Assembly (NCBI GenBank): GCA_900554635.1
Contig: USHY01000006.1
Coordinates: forward strand, 1-41,550
Reading direction: 5' to 3'
Source: an uncultured Clostridium sp.
Lineage (GTDB): Bacteria; Bacillota; Clostridia; TANB77; CAG-508
Length of the DNA: 41,550 bases
The notes below the pieces were generated by a model that searched no databases, was not told the DNA's origin, and saw only the letters and a list, made by a program, of their open reading frames with translations. The position numbers were made by a program, and so were the translations under genes. This document shows positions 8,656 to 17,130 of the stretch, in pieces. How positions within the stretch are numbered: position 1 is the stretch's first letter; every line of letters starts with the position of its first letter.

Positions 8656-9220
8656 ATGTATTTAATAGTAGGACTTGGAAATCCAGAAAACGAATATAGC
8701 AACACAAGGCATAACATGGGCTTTAATGTTATAAATAAAATTGCAACAGACTGTGATATAAAAATTTCACAGTCTAAATTTAATGGACTATATACAGTTG
8801 AGCACATAAATGGGGAAAAGGTAATTCTTCTAAAACCACAAACATATATGAACTCAAGTGGAGAAAGTGTAATAGAGTTTAAAAAATTCTATAAAATTCC
8901 TGATGAAAACATAATCGTTGTATATGATGACATAGACTTAGAACCAGGAACAATTAGAATAAGAAAAAAAGGTGGTCCACGGAACTCATAATGGAATGAA
9001 ATCAGTTGTTCATTATCTTCAATCAGAAAACTTTACAAGAGTTAGAGTAGGAATTGGTGCACCAAAGTTTAAGGAAGACATTATAAACTATGTAATAGGC
9101 CCAATTCCAGAAGATGAAAAAGAGAAACTTTCTCAAGGAGTAGCAAAAGCAGCAGAAGCAACAATGGACATTTTAAAAAATGGTGTAGATAAGGCAATGA
9201 ACAAATTTAATACAAAATAG
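8656..9220 (+). CDS. pth: Peptidyl-tRNA hydrolase, needs +1 frameshift at CGG 8980
   Basis: Pth cleaves peptidyl-tRNA released by drop-off and is essential in bacteria. The first frame gives 108 residues with LIVGLGNPENEY, the NTRHNMGF catalytic-His motif and VVYDDIDLEPG, then stops at 8989. Skipping the C at 8980 joins it to the second frame: GGP-G-THNGMKS (the GGHNG-type loop with the catalytic Asn) and RVRVGIGAP. The joined product is 187 residues, normal for the family. The extra C is the first base of in-frame CGG followed by A. Without the shift the protein lacks the whole catalytic second half. RBS is AAAAGAGGAG. Confidence 0.93.
8980..8983 (+). other. CGGA +1 frameshift site in pth
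   Basis: Frame 0 reads CCA CGG AAC TCA TAA. Skipping the C gives CCA GGA ACT CAT AAT GGA, which restores the P-G-T-H-N-G motif. The AGGTGG just upstream resembles a Shine-Dalgarno sequence but is not shared by all six sites. Confidence 0.85.
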
Positions 9221-9241
9221 AAAGGATAGGCACATAAAATT

Positions 9242-10421
9242 ATGTTAGAATTACTTATAAACAAACAAGAAAATTTAAAAACAATAATGCTAGTAGAAAA
9301 TGGAATTTTAGTTGAAAAACACGAGGAACATGAAAATCAGAGAAGACTTGAAGGCAATATTTATATTGGAAAAGTTCAAAATGTTCTAAAAGGAATGCGG
9401 TTCAGCATTTATTGATATTGGAGAAGCAAGGCATAGCTTAATAAGAGTTCAAGATGTACTTCCAAAGGTAGATGTAACCAAAAATCAGATTCCGCAACAA
9501 CCAATAGAAAAAGTTTTAAAAGAGGGAGACAGTATATTAATTCAAATAAGAAAAGATGGAACACAAACAAAGGGTGCAAAAGTAAGTACACATATCAACC
9601 TATCTGGAAGATTTACAGTACTAATGCCAGAAACTGATATTATAACAGTATCCCAAAAAATAGAAAGTGAAGTGACAAAAGAACGCTTAATAGATATCGC
9701 AAAAAAATATGTTCCACAAAATACGGGATTAATATTAAGAACATCAAGTGAAAATGCTACAGAAGAAGAAATAAAGGAAGACATACAAGAACTAGAAGAA
9801 AAATGGCGTAGCATTAAAGAAAAAGCTAAGAATACAAAAAAAGTTCCAGCCCTTATTTATGACAACATGGCCTTAATAAGAAGAACTGCAATAGATATAA
9901 TCGATAGAGGACTAAACAGAATAATTGTAAATGATGGAGGTATATATAGAGAAATAAAAGAAACACTAAAAAACATCAAAGGTATAGAATTAGAACTAAG
10001 AAACGAAAATTTATTCAATATGTATTCACTAGAAACTCAAATACAAAAAATAAATAACAGAAAAATCTGGCTAAAATGTGGAGGATTCATTACAATAGAT
10101 ATGACAGAAGCCCTAACTGCAATAGATGTAAATACAGGTAAATATACAGGAAAGAAAAATATAGAAGAAACAATCTTTAAAGTAAATCAAGAAGCAACAG
10201 TGGAAATTGCTAAACAATTGCGTTTAAGAGATATAGGAGGAATAATTATAATAGATTACATAGATATGCACAAAGATGAAAATAAAACAGCAATTGAAGA
10301 ACTACTAAAACTAGAACTAAAAAAAGACAGAGCAAAAACACAAGTAGCAGGATTTACTAAACTAAACTTATTAGAAATGACAAGAAAAAATATGTGTAAC
10401 AATGATTATTGTGAGGAGTAG
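9242..10421 (+). CDS. rng: Ribonuclease E/G family, needs +1 frameshift at CGG 9398
   Basis: RNase G is a single-strand endoribonuclease acting on rRNA precursors and mRNA. Frame 0 gives only 52 residues (start MLELLINKQ, then GNIYIGKVQNVLKGM) and stops at 9413. Skipping C 9398 continues as GSAFIDIGEARHSLI, which matches the S1-domain motif GMQAAFVDIG with no length change. Further on are the catalytic-domain motifs ITIDMTEALTAIDVNTG and IIIIDYIDM, holding the two metal-binding Asp positions, and LLEMTRKN. The joined product is 392 residues, shorter than E. coli RNase G (489); it ends soon after MTRK with only a CNNDYC remnant where the Zn-link CPxC motif is expected. Confidence 0.88.
9398..9401 (+). 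other. CGGT +1 frameshift site in rng
   Basis: Frame 0 reads ATG CGG TTC AGC ATT TAT TGA. Skipping the C gives ATG GGT TCA GCA TTT ATT GAT, which restores the G-M-G-S-A-F-I-D motif. AAAGGA lies three bases upstream. Confidence 0.85.
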
Positions 10422-10423
10422 AA

Positions 10424-11734
10424 ATGAAAGTAGGATTTATATCACTAGGATGTACTAAAAATTTAGTAGATACAGAAATGGCAATAGGTCTATTTAAAGA
10501 CCATAATTATGAAATTGTAAATAATGTAAAAGAAGCGGAAGTTATTATAATAAATACATGTGGATTTATAGAAAGTGCTAAACAAGAAGCAATAGATACA
10601 ATGCTAGAAATGGCAGAATACAAAAAAACAGGACAATGTAAGTACCTAATAGCAATGGGATGCTTGGTTGAAAGATATAAAGCAGACCTTGAAAAATTAA
10701 TTCCAGAAGTTGATTTGTTTATTTCAATAAAAGAATACGATAAATTATGGAAAAAAATAGAGGATTTGATAGACAGAAACAATCGCAATATAACCACAGC
10801 AAATCTTGATTACCTAGATAGAGTAATAACAACAGGCAAAGTTACAGCATACTTAAAAATAGCAGAAGGCTGTAGTAACAAATGCACATATTGCGCAATT
10901 CCAAATATTAGAGGAGAATATGTAAGCAGACCTTTTGAGGATATAATAGAAGAAGCAAAAAACTTAGCAGATAAGGGATATAAGGAAATAATAATAATTG
11001 CTCAAGACACAACAAAGTATGGAGAAGAATTATATGGAAAACAACGCTTACCAGAATTACTAGAAGAAATAAGTAAAATAGATGGAATAAAATGGATTCG
11101 TTTCCTTTATGCCTACCCAGAGAGCATTACAGAAGAACTAATCCAAACAGTAAAAAACAATCCAAAAATCTGCAAATACTTTGATATTCCAATACAACAC
11201 ATATCAGATACAGTACTAAAAAGAATGAACAGAAAAACGACAGGAGAAAAAATAGAAATACTAATACAAAAAATCCAAAAAGAAATACCAGAAGTGATTC
11301 TAAGAACATCGCTAATAGTGGGCTTTCCAGGTGAAACTAAAGATGACTTTGAAAAGTTATATAAGTTTGTACAAAAAGGATATTTCGATAAACTAGGAGT
11401 CTTCAAATATTCAAAGGAAGATGGAACACCAGCATCAAGATTACCAGAACAAATACACTATAAAACAAAACAAAAACGACTAGACCAAATAATGATGTTG
11501 GCACAAAAAATATCAAAACAAAAACTAGAACAAAAAATAGGCAAAGAATATGAAGTACTAATAGAAACCAAAACTTTTGATGAAAAGCAATATGCAGGAA
11601 GAACATACATGGATATACCAGAAGAAGATGGACTAATATTTATGCCAAACAAAAAACAAAACTTAGAAAATACTTGGGTAAAAGCAAAAGTAACAGGCGT
11701 TAAGAATTATGATTTATGCGGAGAAATATTATAA
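10424..11734 (+). CDS. rimO: Ribosomal protein S12 methylthiotransferase
   Basis: RimO is a radical-SAM enzyme that methylthiolates an Asp of ribosomal protein S12. The 436-residue product has the N-terminal UPF0004 domain whose three Cys ligate the auxiliary cluster (GCTKNLVDTE, NTCGF, MGCLVE), the radical-SAM CxxxCxxC motif in GCSNKCTYCAIP (about residue 150) and a C-terminal TRAM region. The SLGCTKNLVD start motif separates RimO from MiaB. The ATG is two bases after the rng stop with GAGGAG overlapping that stop, so the two genes are in one transcript. A terminator follows. Confidence 0.95.
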   Translation: MKVGFISLGCTKNLVDTEMAIGLFKDHNYEIVNNVKEAEVIIINTCGFIESAKQEAIDTMLEMAEYKKTGQCKYLIAMGCLVERYKADLEKLIPEVDLFISIKEYDKLWKKIEDLIDRNNRNITTANLDYLDRVITTGKVTAYLKIAEGCSNKCTYCAIPNIRGEYVSRPFEDIIEEAKNLADKGYKEIIIIAQDTTKYGEELYGKQRLPELLEEISKIDGIKWIRFLYAYPESITEELIQTVKNNPKICKYFDIPIQHISDTVLKRMNRKTTGEKIEILIQKIQKEIPEVILRTSLIVGFPGETKDDFEKLYKFVQKGYFDKLGVFKYSKEDGTPASRLPEQIHYKTKQKRLDQIMMLAQKISKQKLEQKIGKEYEVLIETKTFDEKQYAGRTYMDIPEEDGLIFMPNKKQNLENTWVKAKVTGVKNYDLCGEIL

Positions 11735-11738
11735 ATAC

Positions 11739-11774
11739 AAAAGGGCTAAATAAATAAAATAAGCCCTTTTATTT
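11739..11774 (+). terminator. Rho-independent terminator after rimO
   Basis: A nine-to-ten-bp stem (AAAAGGGCT / AAGCCCTTTT) with an A/T-rich loop and T-rich tail ends the operon that begins at 6083. Confidence 0.85.
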
Positions 11775-11797
11775 ATTTGCTTTTTTGCCTGTAACCC

Positions 11798-11826
11798 TTG
11801 ACATTTATGGCCATAAGATATACAAT
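11798..11826 (+). promoter_or_regulatory. Predicted promoter of the cca-mnt-hepn-aspS operon
   Basis: TTGACA and TACAAT are separated by 17 bases, directly after the rimO terminator and 28 bases before the cca ATG. Confidence 0.7.
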
Positions 11827-11853
11827 TAATTGTAATATTTTTTAGGAGGGAAA

Positions 11854-13107
11854 ATGGAAATAGAGAAAATAGCAAAGATAATTAAACAAAATGGAGGCGA
11901 AACCTATCTAGTAGGTGGAGCAGTGCGTGATGCTATATTGAATATACCTATAAAAGATGAAGATTATTGCGTAACAGGTTTGACAGCAGAAAAATTTTTA
12001 AAACTATTTCCTGAAGCCAAATTAAGAGGAAAATCATTTGAAGTTTTCGATTTAGAACATAAAGAATTTGCATTAGCAAGAAAAGAAACTAAAATCGGAA
12101 AAGGACATAAAGAGTTTAAAATAGAGGCAAATGATGAAATAACTATTGAAGAGGATTTGGAAAGAAGAGATATAACAATAAACTCAATTGCACAAAATGT
12201 ATTAACAAAAGAAATTATAGACCCATTTGGTGGTCAGGAAGATTTAGAAAGAAGAATTATAAGGGCTACAAGTGAAAAATTTAAAGAAGACCCATTAAGA
12301 GTTTACAGGGTAGCAAGAATTGCAGCTTGTTTGAACTTTGAAGTTTCTAAAAAAACTATAAATATGATGAAAAGCTTGAAAGATGAGTTAAATACTCTAT
12401 CAAAAGAAAGGGTGTTTACAGAGTTTAGAAAAGCACTAGAAGCGGATAAACCATCAATTTTCTTTAATGTTTTAAGAGATGCTGAAGTTTTAGATGTACA
12501 TTTTAAAGAAGTTTATGATTTAATTGGAGCAATTCAACCAATAAAATATCATCCAGAGGGAGACAGCTATAATCACACTATGCTAACTTTAGATAACAGC
12601 GCTAAAGTTACAAAAGACACGAAAATCAGATTTTGCGCATTAGTACATGATTTGGGAAAAGGAAGAACTCCAAAAGAAATGTATCCTCACCATTATAACC
12701 ATGAGCAAAGAGGAGTAGAACCATTAAGGTTACTATGCAAAACATTGGGAACACCAAATGAATGGAAAAAGATGGGAACAACTTCTGTTTTAGAACACAT
12801 GAAAGGCGGAGTATTTGCACAAATGACAGTTGCAAAAAAAGTAAGCTTCATAGAAAAGATAGACAAAAGTCTACTGGGACTAAAAGGCTTGCAAATAGTA
12901 GTCTACTGTGATAGAAGCCGAAACATAGAAAACAGCAAAGCAGAAATAATTGATAAACAATACGACTTTTGCACAATAGGAAACAAAATCCTCAAAACAA
13001 TTGATGGAGAATACATAAAAAACAAATACAACCTAAAACCAGGAATAGAATTCGGAAGAAAATTACATGAAGAGAGAGTTAAGTGGTTAAAAAATAATAT
13101 TAAATAG
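11854..13107 (+). CDS. cca: CCA tRNA nucleotidyltransferase with HD domain
   Basis: This enzyme adds or repairs the 3' CCA of tRNAs. The 417-residue product starts with the class II nucleotidyltransferase head (LVGGAVRDAIL), the metal-binding DEDY segment and the RRDITINSIA motif, then an RVARIAA neck helix. A C-terminal HD phosphohydrolase domain follows, with YNHTMLTLDN and ALVHDLGKG (about residue 267), so the architecture is like E. coli Cca. The RBS is TTAGGAGG, seven bases from the ATG. The one tRNA gene in the window encodes its own CCA, so repair may be a main role. It leads a tight four-gene operon. Confidence 0.94.
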   Translation: MEIEKIAKIIKQNGGETYLVGGAVRDAILNIPIKDEDYCVTGLTAEKFLKLFPEAKLRGKSFEVFDLEHKEFALARKETKIGKGHKEFKIEANDEITIEEDLERRDITINSIAQNVLTKEIIDPFGGQEDLERRIIRATSEKFKEDPLRVYRVARIAACLNFEVSKKTINMMKSLKDELNTLSKERVFTEFRKALEADKPSIFFNVLRDAEVLDVHFKEVYDLIGAIQPIKYHPEGDSYNHTMLTLDNSAKVTKDTKIRFCALVHDLGKGRTPKEMYPHHYNHEQRGVEPLRLLCKTLGTPNEWKKMGTTSVLEHMKGGVFAQMTVAKKVSFIEKIDKSLLGLKGLQIVVYCDRSRNIENSKAEIIDKQYDFCTIGNKILKTIDGEYIKNKYNLKPGIEFGRKLHEERVKWLKNNIK

Positions 13108-13117
13108 GAGGCAAGAT

Positions 13118-13426
13118 ATGGAAGATGATGTTAAGGCAATTATTTTAAAATCAATAGAGGATTATAATTATAGCGAAATAATCCTATTTGGTTCAAGAGC
13201 CAAAAACAAATACAGTGAAGATAGTGACTATGACTTATTATTAATAATGAACAATCCTTTATCTATACTTGAAATGAGAAAAATGCAGGTTGAAATCAGG
13301 AAAAAATTAGCATTACAAGGAATTGATGCTGATGTTATTGTAAAATCAAGAAAAATAATAGATGAATATAAAACCAAAAAAGGAAATATCATATATAATG
13401 CATTAAGGGAAGGAGTAACATTATGA
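13118..13426 (+). CDS. MNT-type minimal nucleotidyltransferase
   Basis: The 102-residue product contains the GSRAKNKYSEDSDYDLLLIM motif (Gly-Ser followed by Asp-x-Asp) of minimal DNA polymerase-beta-like nucleotidyltransferases. Such proteins pair with HEPN proteins. In the characterised MntA/HepT systems MntA AMPylates and neutralises the HepT RNase. The ATG has AGGAGG upstream, ten bases after cca, and the stop overlaps the next gene by four bases (ATGA). Function here as an antitoxin-like modifier is inferred from the pairing. A substrate-binding, non-toxic role is also possible. Confidence 0.85.
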   Translation: MEDDVKAIILKSIEDYNYSEIILFGSRAKNKYSEDSDYDLLLIMNNPLSILEMRKMQVEIRKKLALQGIDADVIVKSRKIIDEYKTKKGNIIYNALREGVTL

Positions 13427-13806
13427 GTGATGAAAAATATATTCAAGAATGGATAAACAAAGCAAATAAGGATATAAAAGCTGTGGAAAAATTAGAAAAA
13501 GAGGAAGATATTACTGAAATTGTTTGTTTTCATTGTCAACAAGCAGTTGAAAAATATTTAAAAGCACTTTTATTATCTAACAATGAAGATATACAAAAGA
13601 CACACAATATTGATTTTTTGCTAAACAAGTGTAAAAAATATAATCAAGAACTAGAACGTTATATAGGAAATCCATTGTCAGATTATGCGGTTGATTTGAG
13701 ATATCCAGATACTGCATATATTCCAACAGTAGAGGAAACAAAAGAAGCAATTGAATTAATGAATAAAATAATAAGTGTAATAAAAGAAACAATGAAAATT
13801 GTGTAG
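13423..13806 (+). CDS. HEPN-domain protein, partner of the MNT gene
   Basis: The 127-residue all-helical protein has the HEPN signature FHCQQAVEKYLKALL (about residues 32-46), a KTHNIDFLLNKC helix and DLRYPDTAYIP near residue 90. The RYPD segment is typical of HEPN proteins encoded beside MNT nucleotidyltransferases. A clear R-x4-6-H RNase motif is not visible, so nuclease activity is uncertain. It is translationally coupled to the MNT gene and lies nine bases before aspS. Confidence 0.85.
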   Translation: MSDEKYIQEWINKANKDIKAVEKLEKEEDITEIVCFHCQQAVEKYLKALLLSNNEDIQKTHNIDFLLNKCKKYNQELERYIGNPLSDYAVDLRYPDTAYIPTVEETKEAIELMNKIISVIKETMKIV

Positions 13807-13815
13807 GAGGCAAAT

Positions 13816-15573
13816 ATGAACGAATATAGGACACATAATTGTGGCATGTTAAGAATTTCAAATGTAGGAGAAGAAGTTAGGTTAGCAGGATGGGTACAAA
13901 GAATAAGAAATCTTGGAGGAATGAAATTTATTGATTTAAGGGACCAATATGGAATAACTCAAATCATCATATCAGAAAACGAAGAATTACAAAAACAAGC
14001 AAAAGACCTAGTAACAGAGTGTGTAATATCTGTACAGGGTGTTGTTACAGAAAGAAGCAACAAGAACCCAAAGATTCCAACAGGAGAAATTGAAATACAA
14101 GCTAAAAATATTGAAATGCTTGGAAAATGCAAAAACATTTTACCTTTCGAAGTAAATTCTGAAAAAATTGATATATCTTCAGTAAGAGAAGACCTAAGAT
14201 TAGAGTACAGATTCTTAGATTTAAGAAATGAAAAATTACATAGAAATATTTTACTTCGTTCTAAAGTAATGAAGTTTTTAAGAGATAAAATGGATGAGCT
14301 TGGATTTAGCGAAATACAAACTCCAATTTTAGCAAACTCATCACCAGAAGGAGCAAGAGACTTTTTAGTACCAAGTAGATTACACCCAGGTGAGTTCTAT
14401 GCTTTACCACAGGCACCACAACAATTCAAACAATTACTAATGGTTTCAGGATTTGATAAGTATTTCCAAATAGCACCATGTTTTAGAGATGAAGACCCAA
14501 GAGCAGATAGAGCTCCAGGAGAATTCTATCAATTAGACTTTGAAATGTCTTTTGCAACACAAGAAGATGTGTTCAAAGTACTAGAAGAAGTTTTCACATC
14601 AACATTTAAACATTTTACAAACTGGAAAGTTGATAAAGGACCATTTATAAGAATACCATATAGAGAAGCAATGGAAAAGTATGGAAGTGATAAACCAGAC
14701 TTAAGAAATCCATTAATAATTCAAGATGTAACAAAAATATTTGAAAATACTGAATTTAATGCTTTCAAAGGTAAAACAATAAAAGCAATTATAGTACCAA
14801 ATGGAGCAGCACAAGGAAGAAAATTCTTTGATAGCATGACAGAATATGCAGTAAATGAACTAGAAGCAAAAGGCTTAGCTTGGTTAAAATCTGATAATGA
14901 AAACAATGTTTCAGGAGGAATTGCAAAATTCATAACAGATGATGTAAAGGCAGGCTTAGTTGAAATAGGACTAGAACCAAATTGTAGCATTTTCTTTGTA
15001 GCAGATGAATTAAAAACAGCACAAAAAATTGCTGGAGGACTTAGAATTGAATTAGGAAACAGACTAGATTTAATAGAAAAAAATACATATAGATTCTGCT
15101 TAATAGTTGATTTCCCAATGTATGAATTATCAGATGAAGGAACAGTTGATTTTAACCACAACCCATTTTCTATGCCACAAGGTGGAATGGAAGCGTTACT
15201 AAACAAAGATCCACTAGAAATTCTTGCATATCAATATGATGTAGTATGCAATGGGTATGAAGTGGCATCAGGAGCAGTAAGAAACCATAATCCAGAAATT
15301 ATGGTAAAAGCATTCGAAATAGCAGGATACCCAGAAGAAGAAGTTGAAAAACGATTCGGAGCACTATACAATGCTTTCCAATACGGAACTCCACCACACG
15401 CAGGAGCAGCTCCTGGATTAGACAGAATGGTAATGCTGCTAGCAAACGAACCAAACATTCGTGAAGTAATAGCCTTCCCAAAAAACAAACGAGCACAAGA
15501 TGCCCTAATGGGAGCACCAAGCGTGGTTACAGAGCAACAGTTAAAAGATATACATATTCAAGTAAGAAAATAG
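13816..15573 (+). CDS. aspS: Aspartyl-tRNA synthetase
   Basis: AspRS is a class IIb synthetase charging tRNA-Asp. The 585-residue product is of bacterial type: an N-terminal OB fold (VRLAGWVQRIRNLGGMKFIDLRD), motif 2 around FRDEDPRADRAPGEFYQLD, the inserted GAD domain in the middle, and motif 3 GAAPGLDRMVMLL near the C terminus. TAGGAGG overlaps the HEPN stop and precedes the ATG. It ends the cca operon and is followed by a terminator. Arg codons include CGA and AGA but no in-frame CGG; the CGGs seen are split between codons, such as TTC GGA and TAC GGA. Confidence 0.97.
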   Translation: MNEYRTHNCGMLRISNVGEEVRLAGWVQRIRNLGGMKFIDLRDQYGITQIIISENEELQKQAKDLVTECVISVQGVVTERSNKNPKIPTGEIEIQAKNIEMLGKCKNILPFEVNSEKIDISSVREDLRLEYRFLDLRNEKLHRNILLRSKVMKFLRDKMDELGFSEIQTPILANSSPEGARDFLVPSRLHPGEFYALPQAPQQFKQLLMVSGFDKYFQIAPCFRDEDPRADRAPGEFYQLDFEMSFATQEDVFKVLEEVFTSTFKHFTNWKVDKGPFIRIPYREAMEKYGSDKPDLRNPLIIQDVTKIFENTEFNAFKGKTIKAIIVPNGAAQGRKFFDSMTEYAVNELEAKGLAWLKSDNENNVSGGIAKFITDDVKAGLVEIGLEPNCSIFFVADELKTAQKIAGGLRIELGNRLDLIEKNTYRFCLIVDFPMYELSDEGTVDFNHNPFSMPQGGMEALLNKDPLEILAYQYDVVCNGYEVASGAVRNHNPEIMVKAFEIAGYPEEEVEKRFGALYNAFQYGTPPHAGAAPGLDRMVMLLANEPNIREVIAFPKNKRAQDALMGAPSVVTEQQLKDIHIQVRK

Positions 15574-15593
15574 AAATTATAGCTAAACCCTAA

Positions 15594-15628
15594 GGGTGCT
15601 AATTAAAATCAGTTAGCACCCAATTTTT
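15594..15628 (+). terminator. Rho-independent terminator after aspS
   Basis: A GGGTGCTAA(T) / (G)TTAGCACCC stem of nine to ten bp is followed by a T run. Confidence 0.85.
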
Positions 15629-15685
15629 ATGCCTGTTTTCAGAAGATGATAATTATGTAAATTTTGCATTTATTGGAAGAAAACA

Positions 15686-15714
15686 TTGACTTTTGACAAA
15701 AAACGGTATAAAAT
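15686..15714 (+). promoter_or_regulatory. Predicted promoter of the minD-rlmB operon
   Basis: TTGACT and TAAAAT are separated by 17 bases, with a second TTGACA overlapping the spacer. This is the last promoter-like sequence before seven closely spaced genes. Confidence 0.55.
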
Positions 15715-15760
15715 ATTGTATGTGGAAAAATACATAAAAAGTACGAGGAGGAAAGATGTT

Positions 15761-16555
15761 ATGGGAGAAGTAATAGTTATAACATCAGGAAAAGGTGGAG
15801 TAGGAAAAACTACTACAACTGCAAACCTTGGTTCAAGTTTGGCTGAAGCTGGTAAAAAAGTGGTTTTAGTTGACACAGATATAGGACTTAGAAACCTTGA
15901 TGTTGTTATGGGACTAGAAAATAGAATAGTTTATGATCTAGTTGATGTAATAGAAGAAAAATGTAAATTAAGACAAGCCCTTATTAAAGATAAACGTTTT
16001 GAAGAATTATTTTTATTACCTGCTGCCCAAACACGAGATAAAAATGCAATAAATGAAGAACAAATGAAAGATTTAACAAATAAGCTTAAAGAGGAATTTG
16101 ATTATGTATTAATAGATTGTCCTGCTGGAATAGAGCAAGGATTTAAAAATGCAGTTGCTGGAGCAGATAGAGCAATTGTTGTAACAACCGCAGAAATATC
16201 TGCAATTCGTGATGCCGATAGAATAATAGGATTATTAGAATCAGCTGAAATTAAAAATCCAGAATTAATAGTAAACCGTTTAAGACCATCAATGGTAAAA
16301 AAAGGTGAAATGATGGATGTAGATGATATAGTAGATTTATTATCAATTGATTTAGTAGGTGTAGTACCAGATGATGAAAACATTATTACACAAACAAACA
16401 AAGGAGAACCAGTAATAAAAAATAAAAAAGCTCCATCAGGAAAAGCATACATAGAGATAGCAAAAAGAATTTTAGGTGAGAATGTTGATGTTACAATTCC
16501 AGGAAGAGAAAAAGGTTTCTTTGCAAGGATAAAAGGTCTATTTGGTAAGAAATAA
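15761..16555 (+). CDS. minD: Septum-site-determining ATPase MinD
   Basis: MinD is a membrane-binding ParA-type ATPase that positions the division site. The 264-residue product starts MGEVIVITSGKGGVGKTT, the deviant Walker A with its signature Lys, and has VDTDIGLRNLD, the DCPAGIE Walker B region and a C-terminal amphipathic membrane-targeting helix (GFFARIKGLFGKK). Start 15761 is chosen because GAGGAGG lies upstream and the extended frame from 15686 overlaps the promoter. No minC is found beside it here. It is followed by minE and rodA. Confidence 0.96.
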   Translation: MGEVIVITSGKGGVGKTTTTANLGSSLAEAGKKVVLVDTDIGLRNLDVVMGLENRIVYDLVDVIEEKCKLRQALIKDKRFEELFLLPAAQTRDKNAINEEQMKDLTNKLKEEFDYVLIDCPAGIEQGFKNAVAGADRAIVVTTAEISAIRDADRIIGLLESAEIKNPELIVNRLRPSMVKKGEMMDVDDIVDLLSIDLVGVVPDDENIITQTNKGEPVIKNKKAPSGKAYIEIAKRILGENVDVTIPGREKGFFARIKGLFGKK

Positions 16556-16582
16556 AAACATTTGAATTTGGAGGAAACGCAT

Positions 16583-17101
16583 ATGTTTGAGAACATACTA
16601 AATTTTTTTAAGAAATTAGGAAAGAATGAGAATAAAGAAACAAATGGTAGCAAAAACAAGGCTAAAGAAAGACTTCACCTAGTATTAATGCAAGATAGAG
16701 CCAATGTTTCAGCAGACTTTTTAGAATTAATGAAACAAGAAATTATAGATGTAATAAAAAAATATATAGAAGTTGAAGAAAATGAAATTGATGTAAGACT
16801 TACAAATGAAGTAAAAGAAGATGGAACAACAGGTGCTCCATCTTTGTATGCAAATATTCCTATTGTGAATATTAGAAATGATATGAAAAAAGAAGTTCAA
16901 GAAGAAAAGAAAAAAGATGATGAAAAAAAAGCGGAAAACAGTGATAACAATGAAGAAGAGAAAAAAGAAACTAAGGAGGATAACGAGCCAAATAAATCAG
17001 AAGAAAAACAAGAAATATTAGAAGAAAAAAATGTTCAAGAAAATGATAAAAGTGATGACAAAGGTAACGATGAAAACAATGAATCCGATTCTAAAAAATA
17101 A
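16583..17101 (+). CDS. minE: Topological specificity factor MinE with long charged tail
   Basis: MinE stimulates MinD ATPase activity and drives Min patterning. The N terminus MFENILNFFKKLG is the membrane-targeting helix, and residues of about 30-85 hold the MinD-contact and dimerisation core (AKERLHLVLMQDRANVS, then FLELMKQEIIDVIKKYI and EIDVRL). The core is followed by about 70 residues almost entirely of Glu, Lys, Asp and Asn. At 172 residues it is about twice the usual MinE length. Start 16583 follows TTGGAGGAAACGC; the in-frame 16562 codon has no site. The low-complexity tail has no recognisable domain. Confidence 0.9.
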   Translation: MFENILNFFKKLGKNENKETNGSKNKAKERLHLVLMQDRANVSADFLELMKQEIIDVIKKYIEVEENEIDVRLTNEVKEDGTTGAPSLYANIPIVNIRNDMKKEVQEEKKKDDEKKAENSDNNEEEKKETKEDNEPNKSEEKQEILEEKNVQENDKSDDKGNDENNESDSKK

Positions 17102-17130
17102 TATTATATTTTTAGGTTGAAAGGAAAATT

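Noticed and set aside
15592..15628. Possible T-box or riboswitch after aspS
   Set aside because: Only a single terminator hairpin is present, with no T-box specifier or conserved TGGNACC motif, and the next gene (minD) has its own promoter.
16102..16659. Minus-strand frame of 185 codons across minD/minE
   Set aside because: Shadow of minD; no start signal or family motif.
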